The position numbers and the translations under genes are program-made. A stretch of DNA of 11,106 nt from Candidatus Omnitrophota bacterium (GTDB lineage: Bacteria; Omnitrophota; Gorgyraeia; Zapsychrales; Zapsychraceae), in assembly GCA_020430005.1 (NCBI GenBank), contig JAGQKQ010000044.1, positions 1-11,106 on the forward strand. Reading direction: 5' to 3'. Shown here in pieces: positions 1 to 7,106 of this stretch (position 1 is the stretch's first letter; each line of letters begins with the position of its first letter). A model generated the notes under the pieces. The model was given only the letters and a program-made list of their open reading frames with translations, did not search any database and was not told the DNA's origin.

Positions 1-2
1 CC

Positions 3-122
3 CGTCGACGACCTCAGTTCGTCATGGAATATCTTTTAGATTCCAATGAACAACAAAAGGACAATTTTCATGAAAGAGTATTTCTTGAGTTGGGGGATGC
101 TGATTCTCAGCGTCATTTGTAA
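3..122 (+). CDS. Possible C-terminal tail of an unidentified upstream gene (5' partial)
   Basis: Frame 3 is open from the window edge to a TAA at 120-122. It encodes about 39 residues of hydrophilic, charged sequence ending in ...DADSQRHL, which reads like the end of a soluble protein. No family can be recognised from so short a piece. If real, it overlaps the next gene's likely start (70) by 53 bp, which is more than usual. An open run of this length is not rare by chance, so this is only a candidate. Sequence to the left of the window would settle it. Confidence 0.25.
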   Translation, partial: RRRPQFVMEYLLDSNEQQKDNFHERVFLELGDADSQRHL

Positions 123-450
123 TGCTGTGGGGGCATTCGTCATAAAGATGCGGCTGAACGAGCTAGGCGCTGTTCAGTTTGAATCGTTTATGAGTATTTT
201 TCGGTATTTTATAGAGCTTTTAAAGTCACCTCTGGTTATTTTTGGAACGGTTTTATTTTTTCTCGCTCCATTTTTATTTGCGGTATCATTATCGAGAATG
301 GAAATCACCGTTGCTTATCCTGTACAGGTAGGATTAAATTTTTTACTTGTCCTGGTGCTGGCTTTAATCTTCCTGGGGGAGCATTTAACGCCGCTTAAGA
401 TTGTCGGAATTGTTTTTGTCTGTTTAGGGGTCATGTGTTTGCATCGTTAA
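70..450 (+). CDS. EamA/SMR-like small membrane protein (4 TM)
   Basis: Small integral membrane protein of about 126 residues, resembling a half-length EamA / small multidrug resistance (drug/metabolite transporter superfamily) protein. Four hydrophobic segments are visible at about residues 5-25, 48-70, 76-100 and 104-124. The short loop GEHLTPLKIVGI before the last helix is typical of EamA and SMR proteins. Proteins of this size usually work as dimers in the inner membrane. Some in polysaccharide clusters, such as the ArnE/ArnF type, flip lipid-linked sugars, which would fit the amidotransferase two genes downstream. The substrate cannot be told. An ATG at 46 is in frame, but the one at 70 has AAGGA at 57-61 with 8-nt spacing, so I prefer 70. 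The gene lies 37 bp before the next one on the same strand. Confidence 0.75.
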   Translation: MKEYFLSWGMLILSVICNAVGAFVIKMRLNELGAVQFESFMSIFRYFIELLKSPLVIFGTVLFFLAPFLFAVSLSRMEITVAYPVQVGLNFLLVLVLALIFLGEHLTPLKIVGIVFVCLGVMCLHR

Positions 451-463
451 GCGCGTATAATGG

Positions 464-484
464 AGATCTTAGATCGTAGAACTT
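464..484 (+). repeat. Possible three-unit heptad remnant before the amidohydrolase gene
   Basis: Three consecutive 7-bp units beginning AGA (AGATCTT, AGATCGT, then AGAACTT) fill most of the 37-bp gap and end 3 bp before the ATG at 488. This resembles the period-7 arrays of the B12 operon but has only one arm and few units, so chance is a real possibility. Confidence 0.25.
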
Positions 485-487
485 GAT

Positions 488-1327
488 ATGGAAAAGAAAA
501 TCAAAATTGGTATGGGACAGCTTCTTGTGGAAGGCGGAGAGCCGGATCGTAATCTTGAGCGTGCCCAAAAAATGATTCGCGAGGCGGCTGCGCTTCAGTG
601 TGATCTTATTCTTCTTCCGGAGACATTGGATCTCGCCTGGACGCATCCCAGTGCTAAAACAGAAGCCGAACCGATTCCGGGAAAATACAGCGATCTCCTG
701 GCAAACCAGGCCAGAGAAAACAAAATCTATGTTTGCGCGGGATTAACAGAGCGTGATGGCGATAAGGTTTATAATAGCGCTGTTTTAATCGATGCGGATG
801 GAAATATCCTATTAAAGTACCGAAAGATTAATGTTCTGGAGGTAGGGCAGGAATTTTACCAAATTGGAGACCGGTTGGGTGTTGTGGAAACACCTTTTGG
901 GATTATCGGGGTCAATATCTGCGCGGATAATTATATCGATGGGATTTGTATTGGGCATACCTTGGCCCGTATGGGCGCACAAATTATATTGTCACCGTCT
1001 TCATGGACGGTCGATTATTCAATTACGGAAGAGGACGATCCTTACGGTGAGAAGTGGATGAAACCATACACGACATTGGCAAAATTTTATAATTTAGTGA
1101 TTGTGGGAACAACCAGTGTCGGTTATATTGTGGGTGGTCCTTATGAAGGAAAGAAAATGATTGGCTGTTCTTTGGCTGTACGTAAGGAAGGGGTTTTGGC
1201 CAAGGGTGATTATAATGAGTTCGCGGGTAAATTAATTCCCGTTGAATTTTCTGTTCCGGCACGTAAAGAAAAAGGGACCTCTATCGGAAAAATGTTAGAA
1301 AAACAAAATTTTGAATTTATTCCATAA
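488..1327 (+). CDS. Carbon-nitrogen hydrolase (nitrilase superfamily amidohydrolase)
   Basis: A 279-residue enzyme of the nitrilase superfamily, which cleaves amide, carbamoyl or nitrile C-N bonds through a Glu-Lys-Cys triad. The triad is intact: Glu45 in LLPETLD, Lys113 in KYRKIN and the nucleophile Cys145 in GVNICAD. The length is normal for a single-domain member, and no signal peptide is seen, so it should be cytosolic. The ATG at 488 is needed to keep the first beta strand (IKIGMGQL), although its ribosome site is weak (GGAG lies about 22 nt upstream). The next gene begins 16 bp after its stop and encodes a PP-loop sugar amidotransferase. In glutamine-dependent NAD synthetase a nitrilase domain feeds ammonia to a PP-loop domain, so a glutaminase-like partnership is possible here (inference). 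The true substrate is unknown. Confidence 0.88.
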   Translation: MEKKIKIGMGQLLVEGGEPDRNLERAQKMIREAAALQCDLILLPETLDLAWTHPSAKTEAEPIPGKYSDLLANQARENKIYVCAGLTERDGDKVYNSAVLIDADGNILLKYRKINVLEVGQEFYQIGDRLGVVETPFGIIGVNICADNYIDGICIGHTLARMGAQIILSPSSWTVDYSITEEDDPYGEKWMKPYTTLAKFYNLVIVGTTSVGYIVGGPYEGKKMIGCSLAVRKEGVLAKGDYNEFAGKLIPVEFSVPARKEKGTSIGKMLEKQNFEFIP

Positions 1328-1343
1328 GGTGTCTCAGTAAGGT

Positions 1344-2525
1344 ATGACGCTTCCTGTTAGTCTCCAAGAAATAGAATATCAAGTTTGTCAGCGTTGTGTT
1401 ATCGACACAACCGTTCCCGGCCACAATTTTGATGAGAACGGTGTGTGCGCGTATTGTCATCTTCATGATAAACTAGAACAACAATTTCCTCTCAATGCCC
1501 AGGGCCAGGCTATTCTGAACTCCTCGATAGAAAAAATCAAGAAAACCGGTAAGGATAATAAATATGACTGTGTTCTCGGTATTAGTGGAGGGCGTGATAG
1601 TATATTTTCCTTATATATGGCCAGGAAAGTTTGGGGTCTAAGGCCTATTGCCGTGCATTTTAATGACGGATTTGGTAATCCGGTGGCCGGAGAGAATATG
1701 AAAAAAGCGACGGATAAGCTTGGTATTGAGCTGAGAACCATTACATCGGATTGGCGGGAATCGAAAGATTTGCGTATTGCGTTCTTAAAGGCGTCGACGC
1801 CGGATTTCGGCACCCCGACAGACATTGGTATTGCCACGGCTCTTTATAGTGTCGCGTATAAGGAAAATGTGAAATATATTTTTATTGGACAGTCGTTTCG
1901 AACAGAGGGGATTGCTCCGCTGGAGTGGAATTTTCTTGATGGAAAATATGTAAAGGAAATCCATAAATTGTATGGTAAAACACCATTGCGTCCGTGGACA
2001 CCGGAGGATCCCGGGTTTAATTTGGGTTTCAAGGAAATGTTTTTTTATACGGTATTGAATGGCATTAAAACCGTGCCGCTTTTGTATTATTACAATTATA
2101 TTCGTTCGGAAGCGGAAAAACTTATTAAAGAAGAATTGGATTGGGTTTACCCGGGAGCACATTATTTTGACGATCTTTACCAAAGCCTGATGGCCTATGT
2201 TATGCGGACAAAATTTAATATTGACCGTCGGATTTATAACTATTCCGCGCTGGTTCGTTCGGGACAAATGACCCGGGAAGAAGCTCTTGGGCGTATTAAA
2301 GAGGTTTATGTTATTGAAGATGAGAAGGTGATTAATCTTTGTATAAAGCGGTTGGGTTTGGCTAGAGAAGAATTTGATTCCTTTATGGCCATTACCCCCA
2401 AGACCTTTCGTGATTACAAAACCAGTTATGATTTAATGAAATTTTTGAAATGGCCTATCAAAATATGTTCAAAATTGAACATCCTGCCAGCAAGTGCTTA
2501 TGATAAGTACTTTACCTGCGTCTAG
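1344..2525 (+). CDS. N-acetyl sugar amidotransferase (WbpG/PseA-type PP-loop enzyme)
   Basis: A 393-residue member of the N-acetyl sugar amidotransferase family (WbpG of Pseudomonas, PseA of Campylobacter). Known members turn an acetamido group on a nucleotide sugar into an acetamidino group for O-antigen or flagellar sugars. The N-terminus has a zinc-ribbon-like set Cys15, Cys18, Cys35 and Cys38 around VIDTTVPGHNFDENG. The ATP-pyrophosphatase P-loop is SGGRDS at residues 81-86, with the alpha-hydrolase motif continuing to VHFNDGFGNP. The C-terminal family signature TKFNIDRRI...LVRSGQMTREEAL lies at about 290-315. Length is full. Known systems use HisH/HisF-like partners for ammonia. None is visible in the window; the adjacent nitrilase homologue may be the substitute. 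AAGG at 1326-1329 lies 14 nt before the ATG, a weak start signal. The 3' end overlaps the opposite-strand gene by 14 bp. Confidence 0.9.
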   Translation: MTLPVSLQEIEYQVCQRCVIDTTVPGHNFDENGVCAYCHLHDKLEQQFPLNAQGQAILNSSIEKIKKTGKDNKYDCVLGISGGRDSIFSLYMARKVWGLRPIAVHFNDGFGNPVAGENMKKATDKLGIELRTITSDWRESKDLRIAFLKASTPDFGTPTDIGIATALYSVAYKENVKYIFIGQSFRTEGIAPLEWNFLDGKYVKEIHKLYGKTPLRPWTPEDPGFNLGFKEMFFYTVLNGIKTVPLLYYYNYIRSEAEKLIKEELDWVYPGAHYFDDLYQSLMAYVMRTKFNIDRRIYNYSALVRSGQMTREEALGRIKEVYVIEDEKVINLCIKRLGLAREEFDSFMAITPKTFRDYKTSYDLMKFLKWPIKICSKLNILPASAYDKYFTCV

Positions 2526-3924
2526 CAAATATAATATCCAGCATACAACCTATTGTGATCAAATAAAGGGGAACAACCTGAAAGCCGTATCGGGGAACTG
2601 ATTTAAAAGGGGCATATAAGGCGGTATTGGTTATAATGATGACCAACATAAAAAGAAGGTGCAGGGTTATATTGTTTTTTGAATCATCGAATATATAAAT
2701 TTCCCGAAGATTTCTTAGACAATATATAATACTGAACATAATCGAAATAAAGGTTAAGAAAAATATAATCAGTCTAAGGCCGTTTTTAAAGATTGTGAAG
2801 AGAAATATTTTTTGCAGCCACTGGGGATAATTAACGTATCCGATAAGAGTTGATTCCCAAAAGACAAGCTTTAATCCTTCGGCCATGGTCAGAAATGTAT
2901 ATTGGAAAGGTTTTTTCATAATTTCTTCAATAGCTAAAGCCGTTAAAGCGTCATTGATTTTGTCATTAGTATAATTCTTCGCCTTTAGTTCCTGTGTTTT
3001 TTGTAATCCGAAAATATAATCATGTTCATCAGACCAAAAAGAACATTCTTCTTTTCCGAACATATTTCGGCAAACGCGTTCGCCGGCCACATTGGCCAGG
3101 AAAGTTAATAGGTTTGTTCTGGTGAGATTACGAACACGCCCGATAGCTGTCGAATAGAGTGATTCAGAGCCAACGGACGTCAGAACTTTATAGCCGTTAT
3201 ATTTATAATTCATGAGTTTGTAAGGCAAAAGGAAGGTATAAAAAGAAAGGCAGCAGGTGATTACGACAGTAAGCAGGTGAATAAAAGTTCGAGTTTCCCT
3301 TGTCCACAGATACCGGAGTGAGAACAATAATATTGTTAAAATGCATGCGTAGAATATGTATTCATTGACGGCTCGTGACAGGCTGAGAAGGGCAAAAAGA
3401 AAGCTAAAATTAATGCTATAGAAAATCATCTTAAAGAGTTTGTGTTCGGGAATGGACTTCCATAGTTTTATGATTAATAAGAAGGCTCCCAAGGTGAAGG
3501 GATACGTAATAATTTCGCTATATAGGCTAAGTGCCGAATTGACCATGGCCGGTGAAATGCCGAAGTAGAGGACAATTATGGATGTGATATATTTATTGAT
3601 ATTGAGTTGTCTTAAAGTTTTATAGATCAAAATCTGAGCTGAGAATAAAAATAAAATCTGGATAAAGGCCTGAACTGTTTGATAGGACATGGAAAGTTTT
3701 TCTGCTATGCCCATGGAAATGGAGATTATGTAAGGATATAATCCAACCTTTTCTGGTTGTAATTTAAAAAATGCGACAATCCCTTCATTGTGAATAAGGC
3801 TCCCCGAGCTTTCATAACCTGCTGCGTCAAACACAATAACCATGCTGGTTGTACACAGAAGATATGTCCAGTATAAGATGGATATCAAAAACGGAATAAA
3901 TATAAGGAATTTATTTTGCCTCAT
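2512..3924 (-). CDS. Polytopic membrane protein, GT-C glycosyltransferase-like
   Basis: A 470-residue integral membrane protein with an N-terminal helix (about residues 6-28) and roughly ten further hydrophobic segments. The first external loop holds VFDAAGY with Asp33, and a second loop holds SLYSEIITYPF with Glu137. The C-terminus reads VPRYGFQVVPLYLITIG. This layout (acidic residue in loop 1, acidic residue in loop 2, RY...P near the end) matches GT-C enzymes of the GT39/GT83 (PMT/ArnT-like) group, which move sugars from polyprenyl carriers at the periplasmic face. The acceptor and sugar are unknown, and family assignment rests on pattern only. The ATG at 3924 is preferred over the TTG at 3927: GGAAGGA at 3938-3932 sits 7 nt upstream. 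It overlaps the TPR gene by 14 bp, so translation is probably coupled. Confidence 0.6.
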   Translation of the reverse strand: MRQNKFLIFIPFLISILYWTYLLCTTSMVIVFDAAGYESSGSLIHNEGIVAFFKLQPEKVGLYPYIISISMGIAEKLSMSYQTVQAFIQILFLFSAQILIYKTLRQLNINKYITSIIVLYFGISPAMVNSALSLYSEIITYPFTLGAFLLIIKLWKSIPEHKLFKMIFYSINFSFLFALLSLSRAVNEYIFYACILTILLFSLRYLWTRETRTFIHLLTVVITCCLSFYTFLLPYKLMNYKYNGYKVLTSVGSESLYSTAIGRVRNLTRTNLLTFLANVAGERVCRNMFGKEECSFWSDEHDYIFGLQKTQELKAKNYTNDKINDALTALAIEEIMKKPFQYTFLTMAEGLKLVFWESTLIGYVNYPQWLQKIFLFTIFKNGLRLIIFFLTFISIMFSIIYCLRNLREIYIFDDSKNNITLHLLFMLVIIITNTALYAPFKSVPRYGFQVVPLYLITIGCMLDIIFARRR

Positions 3925-4486
3925 CAAGTTTTCCTTCCAGCTCTAAAATCCAGGGTTCAACTTTTTTTCTACATTGAGTGGATGCGTATCCGCAACCTTT
4001 TAACAGATCAAGTTTTCTTTGGGCGCTTTCTTGGTCTCCAGTAAGGAGATAAGCTTGAGCCAAAAGATAAAATGTTTCGGGCCGATAGGGATCCAGATTG
4101 AAGGATGTATTGAAAAATGGAATAGATTCTGCCGGATAGCCTTCTTTAAGCAGGTTTCTGCCAACTTCATAGTAGGCCAGGCCGAATTTTCTTTCGGTGG
4201 GATGAATTTTGGTGATTTTTTGAAAGCACATTAAGGCGCTAGTAAAATCATTTCGCTCTTGGTAAATTTCTCCCAGATAAAACCAGGGATCTGGCAGTTT
4301 AGAGTCGTGCCGAAGGGCTTTTTTGTAAAATTGAACGGCTGTTGTCATATCCCCAAGATTTTCGCTGGCCAAACCCTTTTCTGTAAAGATTTTAGCGTAA
4401 GCGGGAACGGAATGGTTAAATGTGGCGATTCTTAGAGCCGTCAGTAATATTCCGGTGATAAGAATAAATTCTGTGTGGTTTAGCAT
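3911..4486 (-). CDS. TPR-repeat protein with N-terminal membrane anchor
   Basis: A 191-residue protein with a single hydrophobic N-terminal helix (about residues 6-22, FILITGILLTALRIA) and then about four tetratricopeptide repeats. The clearest are at residues 34-62 (EKGLASENLGDMTTAVQFYK), 67-95 (DPWFYLGEIYQERNDFTSAL), 103-130 and 136-160 (ETFYLLAQAYLLTGDQESA). TPRs are protein-binding scaffolds. The anchor suggests it is tethered to the inner membrane with the repeats outside the bilayer. It is the first gene of a minus-strand pair with the GT-C-like protein and may act as its partner (inference). The codon three before the ATG is an in-frame stop (TAA), so the start cannot lie further upstream. 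No ribosome site is evident before this ATG. No specific function can be assigned. Confidence 0.75.
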   Translation of the reverse strand: MLNHTEFILITGILLTALRIATFNHSVPAYAKIFTEKGLASENLGDMTTAVQFYKKALRHDSKLPDPWFYLGEIYQERNDFTSALMCFQKITKIHPTERKFGLAYYEVGRNLLKEGYPAESIPFFNTSFNLDPYRPETFYLLAQAYLLTGDQESAQRKLDLLKGCGYASTQCRKKVEPWILELEGKLDEAK

Positions 4487-4550
4487 GAATTTTTATGTTC
4501 GGGTAAGGTACGCGCCCCCCCAGATATGCTGTTAACGAGATATTTATATA

Positions 4551-4579
4551 TTGACAGAAATTAGGAATTTGTCTATATT
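4551..4579 (+). promoter_or_regulatory. Sigma70-type promoter of the cobalamin leader and btuB operon
   Basis: A consensus -35 (TTGACA, 4551-4556) and a near-consensus -10 (TATATT, 4574-4579) are separated by exactly 17 bp. Transcription should begin around 4586, about 30 nt before the riboswitch aptamer and about 430 nt before the btuB start codon. It lies in the 529-bp gap between the divergent TPR gene and btuB. No comparably good promoter for the minus-strand pair was seen. Confidence 0.8.
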
Positions 4580-4611
4580 AAAGCCACTCAAATTTTGCTC
4601 TTTTTATCTTT

Positions 4612-4882
4612 GTATATGTTGGTTTCCTCAAGATGAGGAATAAAAGGGAATCCCGTGAAATTCGGGAGCGGTCCCGCCGCTGTAACCGGAAACGAAACCC
4701 GCTCAAAACCATTACCTGAAGTAAAGGTGAGAAGGTCGGGGAGTAGGATGCCTTGCGACTTTGTCGCGACGGCAGAATTAAGATGTAAGACATAAGATAT
4801 AAGAAAGATTGTTTTTCTTGCTTCTTAGATTTTACCTCGTATTTCTTAAGAAGTCCGGAAGTCAGAAGACCTGCCAATGTAT
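4612..4882 (+). ncRNA. Cobalamin (B12) riboswitch aptamer
   Basis: The leader carries the conserved cobalamin-riboswitch core. This includes TAAAAGGGAATCCCGTGAAA at 4641-4660 and then the P5 stem AGCGG/CCGCT (4667-4671 / 4677-4681) with loop TCCCG, followed by GTAACCGG. An internal AGGTGAGAAGGTCGGGGAG block (about 4725-4743) comes next, and the 3' B12 box AGTCAGAAGACCTGCC ends at 4875. TTGG near 4619-4622 can pair with CCAA near 4874-4877 to close P1. The aptamer is longer than usual because a period-7 array (4779-4848) occupies the variable region just before the B12 box. The family binds cobalamin and lowers expression of uptake genes when the vitamin is plentiful. The btuB receptor directly downstream fits this role. 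Confidence 0.93.
4779..4848 (+). repeat. Heptad inverted array A, inside the riboswitch (unit TAAGANN)
   Basis: Four direct heptads run from 4779 to 4806, all beginning TAAGA (for example TAAGATG at 4779-4785 and TAAGATA at 4793-4799). After a short spacer (4807-4813), five heptads follow to 4848. Read on the opposite strand they fit the same pattern with some decay; the best are CTTCTTA (4821-4827) and TTTCTTA (4842-4848), which reverse to TAAGAAG and TAAGAAA. The two arms can therefore fold back on each other. The array sits in the variable peripheral part of the cobalamin aptamer, after the GCGAC/GTCGC hairpin and before the B12 box. Confidence 0.75.
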
Positions 4883-4894
4883 TTAAACATGTCA

Positions 4895-4911
4895 TGCCGC
4901 GGAGAACGGCA
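4895..4911 (+). promoter_or_regulatory. Candidate P13 hairpin of the cobalamin riboswitch
   Basis: A perfect 5-bp stem TGCCG/CGGCA closes a 7-nt loop CGGAGAA, about 20 nt after the B12 box. In known cobalamin riboswitches a hairpin here (P13) makes a kissing contact with loop L5. L5 here is TCCCG (4672-4676), and CGG or GGA of this loop could pair with CCG or TCC, only three pairs. The position fits well; the short complementarity makes the kissing contact tentative. Confidence 0.5.
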
Positions 4912-4952
4912 GGGGATGGACATATATTTATAGGACTAAGTAAGCAGGGTGC

Positions 4953-4988
4953 ACTCCTAACTGATTCATTTCGGTTAGGAGTTTTTTT
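4953..4988 (+). terminator. Rho-independent terminator, riboswitch expression platform
   Basis: A 9-bp perfect stem ACTCCTAAC (4953-4961) / GTTAGGAGT (4974-4982) encloses a 12-nt loop. The stem's last T begins a run of seven T (4982-4988). It lies between the riboswitch and btuB, 27 nt before the ATG, so ligand binding most likely controls transcription read-through. I could not identify a convincing antiterminator by eye. Confidence 0.88.
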
Positions 4989-5015
4989 GTTTACGAACAT
5001 AGTGAGGAAGAACGT

Positions 5016-7022
5016 ATGAAAAAGGTTTTAATGTGTTTGATTTTGATGGCTGCGGTTGCTGTTGATGGACATGCAGAGATTGAAAGTCAGAAAAAAATTG
5101 TGGTGACGGCTAGCCGAATTGGTCAATTGGGTTACAAATTGGCCAGTAACATTACAATTATTACAAGGGAAGATATTGAAAGCTCTACAGCCCGGACGGT
5201 TCCGGAATTATTGCAGGCGGCTGTGGGAGCCAATCTTCAAAGTTATGGAACATCTAAACGGACAACCGTGGATATACGCGGTTTTGGTGATACCGCCCGC
5301 AGTAATATTCTGGTGTTAGTTAATGATCGTCGGGTGAATGTGACAGACATTTCCGCTCCGGATTTAATTCAGATTCCGTTGGATTCCATTGAGCAGATTG
5401 AAATTATCCGCGGCGGCGGCTCGGCGCTTTATGGCGATAATGCCGTGGGCGGGGTCATTAATATTATCACCAAACAGGGGCAAGGAGATTTGTCCGGAAA
5501 ATTAACCGCTTTTACCGGAAGCTATGATAAGCAGGGAATAAACGCGGAGCTTTCCGGTCGTCAAAAAGATATTTCCTATTACGTATTTTCCCAATACTTT
5601 GATGAACGGGGATATCGTCAAAACAGTGATGTTTTAGCCAAGGACTTTAACGGCCGTTTTGGTTACGATGTATCGGAAACATTTGCCGTTGATTTAAACC
5701 TTGGCTGGCACGAAGACAACTTTGGTCTGCCCGGAGGACTATCCGAAGCTGAACTGAATTCTCTGGGACGAAAAGGATCGCCGGGAGAAGCGGATGCCGG
5801 TTCAACCAAAGACCGCTTTGTGAATATCGGTTTTGATATGACGCCTTGGCCGGACGACGGATATTTGGGCGAGGTTATAATTGACTATTACTACCGAAAC
5901 CTCGATACGTATTCTGAGTTCAATGAATTTGCCGGATTTGAAACACATACCAAAAGCAACCATGATATCATGGGAGTGACAGGAAAGTATATTTTTGACC
6001 GGGAAATTCTGGATCATGACGTCAATTTTGTGACAGGTGTTGATTACTATCAATATGAACAGGATATTCTAGGGAGTGGGAGTGTGTTTAGCACCGATGA
6101 TATTACGATTGTTAAAGATGAAATCGGTATTTTCGGATTCCTGGAATTTGAAACTCTTGAAAACTTATCGTTTAATGCAGGATCCCGTTATCAAAAGGCG
6201 GAATACAGTTTCGATCAGCGTAACATCGCCAATTTTGACAGCGATACGGCCGAGGAGGTTGTTTCGATGGGAGGGGCCAAATATGAATACGCTCCGGGAT
6301 CAAATGTGCATTTTAGTGCGCAGCAAACTTTCCGCTTTTTACAAACCAATGAGTGGTATAGTATATTCTCCGGGACATTGAATACAGATCTGGAGCAGCA
6401 GCGGGGAATTCAGTTTGAGGCGGGTATTAAACACAATTTTGACGATACGGTTGTTGTTTCATTGACACCGTATATGATGAGGTTGAAGCATGAAATCTAT
6501 TTTGATCCGTCAACGTTTGCAAATACGAATTATCCGGAAACCAAGCGGATTGGTATTGAATTCACCGGGGATGTTGATATCCTAAAGCTTGTGGATATCG
6601 ATTTTCTTGATGCGTTAGATTTTACATCAAACTTTAATTGGCAAAACCCGGAGTTTGAAGAAGGTCCTAATAAAGGAAATGATATTCCGATGGTTCCACG
6701 ATATCAAGCCAGCGCTGCGGTGACCACGAAGTTCCTGGATTATTTTCTTTTCAGCATTCATGGAAGTTATGTGGGATCGCGCTGGGCGATTAATGATATC
6801 AGCAACGGTGATCTTCATGGTACAACGCCGGTCAAACCTCATTATCTTCTCGATGCCAAGCTGGCCTTTGAGAACGAACATATGGAGGTTTTTGCCGCGA
6901 TCAACAACATTACAAATGAAAAATATAATTCCGTGGTCACTAAGTCGGGTTCCAGTTCGGCCAAGAACTATTTTCCCGCACCGGAACGGAATTATGTGGT
7001 GGGAGCGAGCGTGAAATTCTAA
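5016..7022 (+). CDS. btuB: TonB-dependent outer-membrane receptor, BtuB-like (cobalamin uptake)
   Basis: A 668-residue TonB-dependent receptor, predicted to bring cobalamin across the outer membrane. A signal peptide (MKKVLMCLILMAAVAVDGHA) is probably cut after Ala20. The TonB box KIVVTAS lies at about residues 27-33. The plug domain (about 40-153) contains DIRGFGDTARSNILVLVNDR and the family motif IEQIEIIRGGGSALYGDNAV. The rest is a beta barrel rich in alternating aromatic strands and ends in VGASVKF, with the terminal Phe expected of barrel proteins. It is slightly longer than E. coli BtuB (614 residues). Substrate is inferred from the cobalamin riboswitch upstream and the btuFDC/cobO genes downstream, since the barrel alone would not prove it. 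Start chosen for AGGA at 5005-5008, 7 nt before the ATG. Confidence 0.93.
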   Translation: MKKVLMCLILMAAVAVDGHAEIESQKKIVVTASRIGQLGYKLASNITIITREDIESSTARTVPELLQAAVGANLQSYGTSKRTTVDIRGFGDTARSNILVLVNDRRVNVTDISAPDLIQIPLDSIEQIEIIRGGGSALYGDNAVGGVINIITKQGQGDLSGKLTAFTGSYDKQGINAELSGRQKDISYYVFSQYFDERGYRQNSDVLAKDFNGRFGYDVSETFAVDLNLGWHEDNFGLPGGLSEAELNSLGRKGSPGEADAGSTKDRFVNIGFDMTPWPDDGYLGEVIIDYYYRNLDTYSEFNEFAGFETHTKSNHDIMGVTGKYIFDREILDHDVNFVTGVDYYQYEQDILGSGSVFSTDDITIVKDEIGIFGFLEFETLENLSFNAGSRYQKAEYSFDQRNIANFDSDTAEEVVSMGGAKYEYAPGSNVHFSAQQTFRFLQTNEWYSIFSGTLNTDLEQQRGIQFEAGIKHNFDDTVVVSLTPYMMRLKHEIYFDPSTFANTNYPETKRIGIEFTGDVDILKLVDIDFLDALDFTSNFNWQNPEFEEGPNKGNDIPMVPRYQASAAVTTKFLDYFLFSIHGSYVGSRWAINDISNGDLHGTTPVKPHYLLDAKLAFENEHMEVFAAINNITNEKYNSVVTKSGSSSAKNYFPAPERNYVVGASVKF

Positions 7023-7030
7023 TTATATAT

Positions 7031-7093
7031 GTGGTCTGTGCTCGGTGATCTGTGGTCTGGAGTCGGATCACAGACCACGGACCACTGATCACA
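7031..7093 (+). repeat. Heptad inverted array B (unit GTGRTCN), btuB/DUF71 junction
   Basis: The 63 bp divide exactly into nine heptads. Five lie in direct orientation (7031-7065; e.g. GTGGTCT at 7031-7037 and again at 7052-7058, GTGATCT at 7045-7051). They abut four in inverted orientation (7066-7093; e.g. GACCACG 7073-7079, GATCACA 7087-7093). The arms are imperfect reverse complements: about 18 of 22 positions match between 7037-7058 and the partner arm 7071-7092, giving a potential long hairpin without a T-run. The array starts 8 bp after the btuB stop. Its last A is the A of an ATG at 7093. Confidence 0.85.
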
Positions 7094-7106
7094 TGAGCGG
7101 AGCGAT

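Noticed and set aside
451..461. TATAAT at 456-461 as a promoter for the amidohydrolase gene
   Set aside because: No acceptable -35 lies 16-18 bp upstream, and the gene probably continues an existing transcript.
3925..3927. TTG as start of the GT-C-like gene
   Set aside because: The adjacent ATG at 3924 has a strong GGAAGGA site at 7-nt spacing.
4515..4521. Run of seven C upstream of the TPR gene as a phase-variable switch
   Set aside because: It is a single short homopolymer about 30 bp before the start with no promoter clearly spaced around it; too little to support phase variation.
4578..5000. Minus-strand open frame of 140 codons across the riboswitch region
   Set aside because: It covers the riboswitch, terminator and part of the promoter in antisense, has no recognisable domain, and its sequence is explained by conserved RNA elements.
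6760..7014. Second open frame inside the btuB 3' end, and similar nested frames in other genes
   Set aside because: These overlap well-supported genes in other frames and show no domain or start signal of their own.
7031..7093. Intrinsic terminator between btuB and the DUF71 gene
   Set aside because: The fold-back has mismatches and is not followed by a T-run; termination here would also cut off the rest of the operon.
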